Assembly (NCBI RefSeq): GCF_900143055.1
Contig: NZ_FRCW01000008.1
Location: 62,001-126,000, forward strand
Length of the DNA stretch: 64,000 bases
Direction: 5' to 3'
From: Fibrobacter sp. UWR3
Lineage (GTDB): Bacteria > Fibrobacterota > Fibrobacteria > Fibrobacterales > Fibrobacteraceae
Part shown: piece by piece, positions 58,598 through 64,000 of the stretch
Layout of the letters: each line of letters starts with the position of its first letter
Numbering within the stretch: the stretch's first letter is position 1
Position numbers and translations under genes: made by a program
The notes under the pieces: generated by a model
Told to the model about the DNA's origin: nothing
Seen by the model: only the letters and a program-made list of their open reading frames with translations
Databases searched by the model: none

Positions 58598-59659
58598 ATG
58601 CTGAAGAAGTTTGTTCTGGGGAGTATGGTTGTGGTGGCGGCGTTGCTTGGCAATGCTTGCGGCGATGACGACAGCAGTTTTGCCCCGCGTGACGAGGATT
58701 CATCTTCGTCCATTTGCGAAGACTGCGACGATGCCAGCAGCAGCTCTGCGAAATCCTCGTCGAGCGTCACACCGCAGTCGAGCAGCAGCGAGACAAGTGT
58801 GTCCAGTAGTTCAGCGAAGTCCTCGTCGAGTGTCACGCCGAAGTCGAGTAGCAGTTCAGCAAAGTCCAGTAGCAGCTCGGCGAAGTCTTCTTCGTCGGTG
58901 TCTAGCAGCTCCGCAAAATCAAGCAGCAGTTCTGCGCAATCCAGCAGTAGCGAATATGTGCCGTTCGACCACTCGCAAACGTTGGCCGGTGCTTACAAGG
59001 TCGGCGAAAATGCATACAAGCAGTTTACTGACACGCGCAATGGCCGTAGCTACTATTACATTACAATCACGTCGGATTACAGCGGGAAATCTGTCACTGT
59101 CATGGCCGAAAACCTGAACATTGGCAAAATGGTTCCAGGAGCCGATGATCAGAACAATGACAACGAAATAGAACGTTACTGTTACAAAAACGATACCACT
59201 AAGTGTGACGAGTTTGGAGGCCTTTACCAGTGGGCAGAGATGATGCAACTGCCTAGCCGCTGCAACACGGAAAGTTGTGCCGATCTTATCAAGGAAAATC
59301 ATCGGGGAATTTGTCCCGAAGGCTGGCGATTGTTCACGTACGATGATTATGTGATTGTCCGAGGTTATAAGGATGAATACGATGACGGTATCAAAGGATT
59401 ATGTTCGTCATGGGGCTTTAGCGGAACGAATGCGAGTGGATTCTCCCTTACGGGGGGTGGTTTGAGAAGGGCGGCGGGCGTGTTTGATGATGTAAAAACT
59501 GCAATCCATTGGGCGTATCCACAGGAGCATGATTATGATATGGCTACGGTGGTGCATTCTGCGTATGTGACAGCTTCTGCCGGAGGTGAAACTGATAAAG
59601 ATAAGGGAAGTCGGAAAGCCTTTGGCTATTCCGTCCGTTGTGTGATGGTCGAAAAATAA
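58598..59659 (+). CDS. lipoprotein with Fibrobacter major paralogous (FISUMP) domain
   Basis: A 353-residue lipoprotein (lipobox LLGNAC near residue 20). A Ser-rich linker with many SSSSAK units (about 30-125) leads to the FISUMP domain (TIGR02145/PF09603 kind): YKQFTDTRNGRSYYYITI, VMAENLNIGKMVPGADD, EFGGLYQWAEMMQLPSRC, GICPEGWRLFTYDDY and the end YVTASAGG...YSVRCVMVEK. The domain is a hallmark of Fibrobacter and some Bacteroidota surface proteins, with unknown biochemical role. ATG 58598 is chosen for the lipoprotein signal; an upstream in-frame ATG lacks one. Confidence 0.9.
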   Translation: MLKKFVLGSMVVVAALLGNACGDDDSSFAPRDEDSSSSICEDCDDASSSSAKSSSSVTPQSSSSETSVSSSSAKSSSSVTPKSSSSSAKSSSSSAKSSSSVSSSSAKSSSSSAQSSSSEYVPFDHSQTLAGAYKVGENAYKQFTDTRNGRSYYYITITSDYSGKSVTVMAENLNIGKMVPGADDQNNDNEIERYCYKNDTTKCDEFGGLYQWAEMMQLPSRCNTESCADLIKENHRGICPEGWRLFTYDDYVIVRGYKDEYDDGIKGLCSSWGFSGTNASGFSLTGGGLRRAAGVFDDVKTAIHWAYPQEHDYDMATVVHSAYVTASAGGETDKDKGSRKAFGYSVRCVMVEK

Positions 59660-59713
59660 CCACAACGAAGACTTTCTTCATCATCAATCATCCATTATAC
59701 ATCACTTTTAAAA

Positions 59714-59798
59714 GCCGGGGCGTTGCGGGGCGGCGAGCGCCCGCTCGAGGGGGTTGGTGGCAACGCAGTGCCGCCGAGGGGGAGCCTTCCCCCTACCA
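59714..59798. repeat. dispersed repeat C
   Basis: GCGTTGCGGGGCGGCGAGC, GAGGGGGTTGG, CCGAGGGGGAGCCTTCCCCC in the same order as the copy inside the methyltransferase gene at 11931-12003. A partial copy (GTTGCGGGGGCGTTCCCGCAG) is at about 3385-3405. Confidence 0.7.
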
Positions 59799-59825
59799 AT
59801 TTGATATGAATTTCTCTCTCATCCC

Positions 59826-59850
59826 TAACCACCAACCACTAACCACTAAC
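59826..59850. repeat. short heptamer-like repeat
   Basis: TAACCACCAACCACTAACCACTAAC, the reverse complement of TTAGTGGTTAGTGG-type tracts (compare 43773). Confidence 0.5.
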
Positions 59851-59870
59851 GGACTTCGTCCTACTTTTCC

Positions 59871-59876
59871 TATATT
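59871..59876 (+). promoter_or_regulatory. -10 box (TATATT) of ddh
   Basis: CCTATATTTTC, 33 bases before the ATG, with AAGGAT as ribosome site. Confidence 0.5.
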
Positions 59877-59909
59877 TTCTACGCAAAAATTTTTAACAAG
59901 GATATTGTT

Positions 59910-60893
59910 ATGGCAAAGATTGCTATTCTCGGTTACGGTAACCTGGGCCGCGGTGTGGAATGCGCCGTGAAGCAGGCTCCGGATATGGAACTCGTCGCTG
60001 TTTTCACCCGTCGCGACCCCGCTACGGTCAAGATCCAGACGGCGGGCGTTCCGGTGCTGAACGTCTCTGAAATGGAAGCCTGGAAAGGCAAGGTGGACCT
60101 GCTCATCATCTGTGGCGGTTCCGCGACCGACCTGCCGGTGCTCACCCCGAAGTATGCCGCCATGTTCAACGTGATCGATTCCTTCGACACGCACGCCAAG
60201 ATTCCGCAGCACTTCGCCGCCGTCGACGCTGCCGCCAAGTCTGCCGGCAACATCGCGATGATTTCTGTGGGTTGGGACCCGGGCATGTTCAGCCTGAACC
60301 GCGTGTACGCCCAGTCCATCCTTCCGGAAGGCAAGGACTACACGTTCTGGGGCAAGGGCGTTAGCCAGGGCCACAGCGACGCCGTCCGCCGCATCAAGGG
60401 CGTGAAGAACGCGAAGCAGTACACCTGCCCGGTGGAAGCGGCTCTCGAAGCCGTGCGTAGCGGTTCCATGCCGGAACTCACCAGCCGCCAGAAGCACACG
60501 CGCCTGGTTTACGTGGTGGCCGAAGAAGGTGCCGACAAGGCCTACATCGAAAACGCCATCAAGACGATGCCGAACTACTTCGATGAATACGACACCACGG
60601 TGAACTTCATCAGCGAAGAAGAATTCAACAAGAACCACAGCGGGCTCGCTCACGGCGGTTTCGTGATTCGTACCGGCAAGACCGGCATGAACTTGGAACA
60701 CACCCACGTGATTGAATACAGCCTCAAGCTCGATTCCAACCCGGAATTCACGACCAGCGTTCTCGTGGCTTACGCCCGCGCGGCTCTGCGTATGAAGGCT
60801 AACGGAGTGACCGGTTGCAAGACCGTTCTCGACGTGCCGCCTGCATACCTCAGCACTCTGAGTGATGAAGAATTAAGGGCTCACTGCTTGTAA
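59910..60893 (+). CDS. ddh: meso-diaminopimelate D-dehydrogenase
   Basis: A 327-residue NADPH-dependent enzyme that makes meso-diaminopimelate from tetrahydrodipicolinate in one step for lysine and peptidoglycan. Motifs: IAILGYGNLGRGVECAVKQ (Rossmann), VFTRRDPATVK, SVGWDPGMFSLNR, FWGKGVSQGHSDAVRRI and ARAALRMKANGVTGCKTVLD at the end. Length is normal. It stands alone with its own promoter and terminator. Confidence 0.96.
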   Translation: MAKIAILGYGNLGRGVECAVKQAPDMELVAVFTRRDPATVKIQTAGVPVLNVSEMEAWKGKVDLLIICGGSATDLPVLTPKYAAMFNVIDSFDTHAKIPQHFAAVDAAAKSAGNIAMISVGWDPGMFSLNRVYAQSILPEGKDYTFWGKGVSQGHSDAVRRIKGVKNAKQYTCPVEAALEAVRSGSMPELTSRQKHTRLVYVVAEEGADKAYIENAIKTMPNYFDEYDTTVNFISEEEFNKNHSGLAHGGFVIRTGKTGMNLEHTHVIEYSLKLDSNPEFTTSVLVAYARAALRMKANGVTGCKTVLDVPPAYLSTLSDEELRAHCL

Positions 60894-60912
60894 GAGTTTG
60901 TTAAAAAAATGC

Positions 60913-60947
60913 AAAACCAGCCGTTATATAGCGGCTGGTTTTTATAT
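60913..60947 (+). terminator. terminator of ddh
   Basis: AAAACCAGCCG, loop TTATATAG, CGGCTGGTTTTTATATATTTT. Confidence 0.9.
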
Positions 60948-61027
60948 ATTTTCAACAATCCAACAATGGACAAATTCATTTATCAACAACCGTACAAAAC
61001 ATTTCAACAAAAAAAGCGAATCGGACT

Positions 61028-61228
61028 GTGCAATTTCTTCTTATTGTTGTTCTTTATACTCTTCTTTTTTTACTTTTTCCGTTAAGGCCATTTGAAATAT
61101 TTGTTCTAAGTCTCCTATTTTTCATGGTGACAATTTTGGAAATAGGGTCTTTCTTTTTGCATCGGAAATTAAAAAAATATGATAACAGCCCCAAAGTAAA
61201 ATCAGTTAAAGAAAAAAAAAGAAAATGA
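61028..61228 (+). CDS. possible small membrane protein
   Basis: A 66-residue frame from GTG 61028: two hydrophobic segments (FLLIVVLYTLLFLLFPL and VLSLLFFMVTILEIGSFF) and a basic tail ending VKEKKRK. No clear Shine-Dalgarno. The stretch 60950-61260 is AT-rich and otherwise empty. It may be a real small protein or a chance hydrophobic frame. Confidence 0.35.
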   Translation: MQFLLIVVLYTLLFLLFPLRPFEIFVLSLLFFMVTILEIGSFFLHRKLKKYDNSPKVKSVKEKKRK

Positions 61229-61267
61229 CGACATGAAGGCGGCTCACGGTTTATAAAAAACGCTCCT

Positions 61268-61298
61268 GGATCCTTCGTGCTTTGCTCTCAGGATGACA
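61268..61298. repeat. dispersed repeat A
   Basis: GGATCCTTCGTGCTTTGC...TCAGGATGACA, followed by a terminator stem and then the 61345 repeat. Confidence 0.8.
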
Positions 61299-61307
61299 AT
61301 ATGATAA

Positions 61308-61336
61308 GCCCCGGATTCTATCCGGGGCCTTTTAAA
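61308..61336 (+). terminator. bidirectional-type hairpin
   Basis: GCCCCGGA, loop TTCTA, TCCGGGGC followed by CTTTTAAATTT, between the convergent ddh side and trpB. Confidence 0.7.
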
Positions 61337-61344
61337 TTTCTGAA

Positions 61345-61372
61345 AGATCCCCGCTCGGAGGCGGGGATGACA
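61345..61372. repeat. palindromic repeat of the EIPACAGMT type
   Basis: AGATCCCCGCTCGGAGGCGGGGATGACA; the same family as the copy inside the U32 gene at 55878-55904. Confidence 0.85.
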
Positions 61373-61381
61373 AATTAGGGA

Positions 61382-62767
61382 TTAACCCTGAACCTTCGGG
61401 AGCTGGGCGAGGCTCTTCGCGATGTCTTCATCCGTCGGGATGTAGTCGCTCATTTCGCCGTCGTTGAACTTCTGGTAGGCGACCATGTCGAAGTAGCCCG
61501 TGCCGGTGAGGCCGAACACGATGTTCTTCGCCTGGCCGTTTTCCTTGCACTTGAGCGCTTCGTCGATTGTCGCGCGGATGGCGTGGCTGGATTCCGGAGC
61601 CGGGAGAATGCCTTCGGTCTGGGCGAAGAGCTTGGCGGCTTCGAACACCTTCGTCTGCTCGACGGACGTTGCGCGAATCACCTTCTGGTCGTAGAGCTCG
61701 GAGAGGATGGTGCTCATGCCGTGGTAGCGCAGGCCACCGGCGTGGTTGGCAGACGGGATGAAGCTGGAGCCCAGCGTGTACATCTTGGCGAGCGGGCAGA
61801 CCTTGCCGGTATCGCAGAAGTCGTAGGCGTACTTGCCGCGGGTGAAACTCGGGCAGCTTGCCGGTTCCACGGCGAGAATGTCGTAGTCGGCTTCGCCACG
61901 GAGCTTTTCGCCGACGAACGGGCTGATAAGGCCACCGAGGTTGGAACCACCGCCGGCGCAACCGATGATGAGGTCGGCCTTCACGCCCAGCTTGTCGAGG
62001 GCAGCCTTGGTTTCGAGACCGATCACGGACTGGTGCAGCAGCACCTGGTTCAGCACGGAACCGAGAACGTAGCGGTAACCCGGCTGCTTCACGGCGGCTT
62101 CAACAGCTTCGGAAATGGCGCAGCCGAGGCTACCCGTGGTGCCCGGGAATTCGGCGTTGATCTTCTTGCCGATTTCGGTGGTCATGGAAGGCGACGGGGT
62201 GACGCTTGCACCGTAGGTGCGCATCACTTCGCGGCGGAACGGCTTCTGCTCGTAGGAGACCTTCACCATGTAGACCTGGCAGTCCAGTCCGAAGAAGGCG
62301 GTGGACATGGAAAGTGCCGTGCCCCACTGGCCAGCACCCGTTTCGGTGGTCACGCCCTTGAGGCCCTGCTTCTTGGCGTAGTAGGCCTGCGCGATGGCGG
62401 AGTTAAGCTTGTGGCTACCGCTGGTGTTGTTGCCTTCGAACTTGTAGTAGATGTGCGCCGGAGTGCCGAGCGCCTGTTCCAGGAAGTAGGCGCGGACGAG
62501 CGGGGAGGGGCGGTACATCTTGTAGAAAGTGAGAATATCTTCGGGAATTTCGAAGTAGGCGGTATCGTTGTCGAGTTCCTGTTTGATAAGTTCGTCGCAG
62601 AACACGGGCTGCAGGTCTTCGAAGGTCACCGGCTTGCCGGTACTCGGGTTCAGGAGCGGCGCGGGCTTCTTCTTCATGTCGGCACGGACGTTGTACCATG
62701 CCTTCGGGAGTTCGTTTTCGTCGAGGTAAGTCTTGACCGGACCATCAAGCTTGAGCGAATTTCTCAT
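61382..62767 (-). CDS. trpB: TrpB2-type tryptophan synthase beta chain
   Basis: A 461-residue PLP enzyme that joins serine and indole to tryptophan. The length, the N-terminal extension and YYKFEGNNTSGSHKLNSAIAQ (PLP Lys in SHK; only part cited) mark the TrpB2 branch, which often works without TrpA. Other marks: TTETGAGQWGTALSM, CAGGGSNLGGL (phosphate loop), and HAGGLRYHGMS. No trpA is adjacent. Start ATG 62767 follows AAAAGGAA; a well-formed promoter lies at 62830-62801. Confidence 0.94.
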   Translation of the reverse strand: MRNSLKLDGPVKTYLDENELPKAWYNVRADMKKKPAPLLNPSTGKPVTFEDLQPVFCDELIKQELDNDTAYFEIPEDILTFYKMYRPSPLVRAYFLEQALGTPAHIYYKFEGNNTSGSHKLNSAIAQAYYAKKQGLKGVTTETGAGQWGTALSMSTAFFGLDCQVYMVKVSYEQKPFRREVMRTYGASVTPSPSMTTEIGKKINAEFPGTTGSLGCAISEAVEAAVKQPGYRYVLGSVLNQVLLHQSVIGLETKAALDKLGVKADLIIGCAGGGSNLGGLISPFVGEKLRGEADYDILAVEPASCPSFTRGKYAYDFCDTGKVCPLAKMYTLGSSFIPSANHAGGLRYHGMSTILSELYDQKVIRATSVEQTKVFEAAKLFAQTEGILPAPESSHAIRATIDEALKCKENGQAKNIVFGLTGTGYFDMVAYQKFNDGEMSDYIPTDEDIAKSLAQLPKVQG

Positions 62768-62800
62768 ACTAATTCCTTTTTTTGAATTTTTAACGCACCA

Positions 62801-62830
62801 AATATACCTTAAAAAAAGAATGGTTGACAA
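62801..62830 (-). promoter_or_regulatory. trpB promoter
   Basis: On the minus strand TTGTCA (62830-62825), 18-base spacer, TATATT (62806-62801), then AAAAGGAATTAGT before the ATG at 62767. Confidence 0.7.
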
Positions 62831-62851
62831 ATCAAAAAAATAAATTATCTT
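62824..62851 (+). promoter_or_regulatory. candidate promoter of the structured leader
   Basis: TTGACA 62824-62829, 16-base spacer, TATCTT 62846-62851. Its -35 box overlaps that of the trpB promoter on the other strand. Confidence 0.5.
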
Positions 62852-62879
62852 GAATAGACACCCCTCTTATCCATTTTCG

Positions 62880-63110
62880 CTTTTCACAGGTACGATTTAT
62901 GGCAATTGACAGCAGACTTTTGACAGGACAGTGCTCCTCGCTGGAGGAGAACAGGTTGGACCACACGCTTTCGGCAACGGCGAAGGTTATGCCGTTACAT
63001 CCGGGCGATAAGCGCCCGAGCGTCCACCGCACTCCGTGTAAGTCAGTCCGCAGGGGGAAGTCGGGCGAAACTGCCCGCACAACTACGTGACTTTTTCACT
63101 TATTGTATAG
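62880..63110. other. candidate structured RNA in the trpB-SDR gap
   Basis: Dense potential structure: CTCCTC-GCTG-GAGGAG (62934-62949); a stem GGT(T)GGAC 62954-62961 with GTCCACC 63022-63028 enclosing two hairpins, CTTTCG...CGAAGG (62968-62986) and CGGGCG-ATAAG-CGCCCG (63002-63018), a three-way junction; and CGGGC-GAAACT-GCCCG (63062-63077). GC-rich in an AT-rich gap. Both strands have short ORFs with no ribosome sites. Identity and strand unknown. Confidence 0.5.
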
Positions 63111-63188
63111 TTCCTTTCTATAAAATCATACTATTTTTAGGGGAGTTCGTGCGGGTTGAACGTACGGGTTTAAATAGTGAGGTTTTCT

Positions 63189-64000
63189 ATGCGTGTTTTC
63201 GTTACCGGCGGAACAGGTTTTATCGGTCACTACGTTGTAAAGGCGCTTCTCGAACGGGGGCACGATGTCGTTATCGCGACCCGCCACCCGAACAAGGTGC
63301 CCTCGCTTGCGGCAAAACCCAACGTGAGCTTTGTCGAGGCCTCACTTACCGATTTCGACAAGATGGGCGAAGGCCTCAAGGGCTGTGACGCCTGCATCCA
63401 CATTGCGCTTGGCTGGGGCGAAACCCCGAGCACCATGCTCATGAACGACACGCGCGCGACAGTAATGCTTTTGGAAATGGCGGCAAAGGCCGGTTGCAAG
63501 AAGTTCATCCAGACGAGCAGCACCGCCGCGATGGGCCGCATGCGCCCGGTGATGCGCGAAGTTACGAGCAACCTTCCGATGGACCTGTACGGTGCCACCA
63601 AGGCGGCGGGCGAGGCCTACGTGCTCGGTTTCCGCCAGGGCTACGGCAAGAACTTCCCGCATGTCACCATGCAGAGGAACATCATCCGCCCGGGCTACAC
63701 CTTCGGTAACCCCGCTTTCCCCGACGGCTGTTCCCAGCCCGACCGCCGCTTCTTCGACATGGCCCGCGCCGTGAAGGATGACCGCGATATCGAGATTGTC
63801 AAGAACGACGGCACGCAGTTCATACACGCGAGCCAGCAGGCAGAACTCTACATGAAGGTCCTCGAGAGCGACAAGAACGAAGAAATCTTCCTCGGCCTGG
63901 GCGAGGTCTGGATGAGCTGGAAGGAAATCGCAGAGATGATGATTTCCCTGAAGCCCGGCTGCAAGTCGAAGATTGTGGAGAAGGACCTCGGCTGGGGCGA
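63189..64000 (+). CDS. NAD-dependent epimerase/dehydratase (SDR), cut by window end
   Basis: The first 270 residues of an extended SDR: VFVTGGTGFIGHYVVKALLE (NAD site), VEASLTDFDKM, CDACIHIALGWGE, KFIQTSSTAAMG and DLYGATKAAGEAYVLG with the YxxxK pair, then QRNIIRPGYTFGNP. The substrate cannot be told; the family includes dihydroflavonol-reductase-like and sugar-nucleotide enzymes. A long leader with candidate RNA structure lies upstream. Confidence 0.88.
   Translation, partial: MRVFVTGGTGFIGHYVVKALLERGHDVVIATRHPNKVPSLAAKPNVSFVEASLTDFDKMGEGLKGCDACIHIALGWGETPSTMLMNDTRATVMLLEMAAKAGCKKFIQTSSTAAMGRMRPVMREVTSNLPMDLYGATKAAGEAYVLGFRQGYGKNFPHVTMQRNIIRPGYTFGNPAFPDGCSQPDRRFFDMARAVKDDRDIEIVKNDGTQFIHASQQAELYMKVLESDKNEEIFLGLGEVWMSWKEIAEMMISLKPGCKSKIVEKDLGWG

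Noticed and set aside
62899-63090. Short frames on both strands in the trpB-SDR gap
   Set aside because: No ribosome site, and the sequence is better explained by RNA hairpins.
63030-63100. Resemblance to a cobalamin riboswitch (GGGGAAGTCGGGCG, CTGCCCGCACAAC)
   Set aside because: The word order does not fit: a B12-box-like AAGTCAG lies upstream rather than downstream of the core, and the remaining conserved stems are missing.

Overview
The window looks like a piece of a Fibrobacter chromosome (Fibrobacterota, anaerobic fibre degraders). The signs are lipoproteins with long Ser-rich 'SSSSAKSSSS' linkers, a protein carrying the Fibrobacter 'major paralogous' domain, a GH45 endoglucanase and a CE15-type glucuronoyl esterase on lipoprotein signals, a DAP dehydrogenase, and a recurring TATATT -10 box. 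No rRNA, tRNA, phage, insertion sequence or CRISPR array was found. Species assignment is inference.

Layout. 1-3.3 kb: thiC (cut by the window edge) and ilvD. 3.4-9.2 kb: a PD-(D/E)XK 'Rpn' nuclease, then an operon of a large InlB-repeat surface protein, two tandem short peptides (one broken by a stop codon) and a nucleotidyltransferase. 9.2-10.8 kb: GH45 endoglucanase. 11-18 kb: an rRNA-type methyltransferase and a polysaccharide O-acetylation set (MBOAT plus two SGNH hydrolases) with a GIY-YIG gene between repeats. 18-24.8 kb: hisS, a beta-helix carbohydrate-active protein, a zinc-ribbon membrane protein, a sugar-phosphate nucleotidyltransferase, an S23-type four-helix protein and a TrmJ-like methyltransferase. 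24.8-35 kb: a complete membrane and Q-module complex I operon, nuoA-BC-D-H-I-J-K-L-M-N, with nuoB and nuoC fused and without nuoEFG. 35-38 kb: a RelA/SpoT enzyme with a coupled unknown gene. 38-40.7 kb: a radical SAM/SPASM enzyme with three related lipoproteins. 41-42.6 kb: glucuronoyl esterase. 43-49.5 kb: thrH-like phosphatase, Hsp33, a B12-type radical SAM, a DJ-1 protein, and a lipoprotein-epimerase-glycosyltransferase operon. 50-54 kb: AgmX-like and LpoB/CsgG-like envelope proteins, SlyD and an acidic lipoprotein. 54-64 kb: a U32 peptidase, dut, a candidate sRNA, a toxin-antitoxin pair, a FISUMP lipoprotein, ddh, trpB2, a structured leader and the start of an SDR gene.

The most unusual signal is non-coding. 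Four intergenic regions (21.45, 42.74, 49.57 and 52.23 kb) each hold two or three inverted repeats with the same geometry: arms of 10-15 bp whose inner ends are AAA/TTT, a spacer of exactly 17 or 18 nt, and usually an A or T tract in the middle of the spacer. The arm sequence is the same within a locus but different between loci. Three of the four also carry an ACAAAGTAA motif. I know of no described element with these properties.

A second theme is repeat invasion of genes. Dispersed repeats are spliced in frame into the methyltransferase and U32 genes, and short in-frame tandem repeats have expanded in the epimerase, glycosyltransferase and U32 genes. Large antisense ORFs opposite GC-rich genes were treated as shadows and left out.
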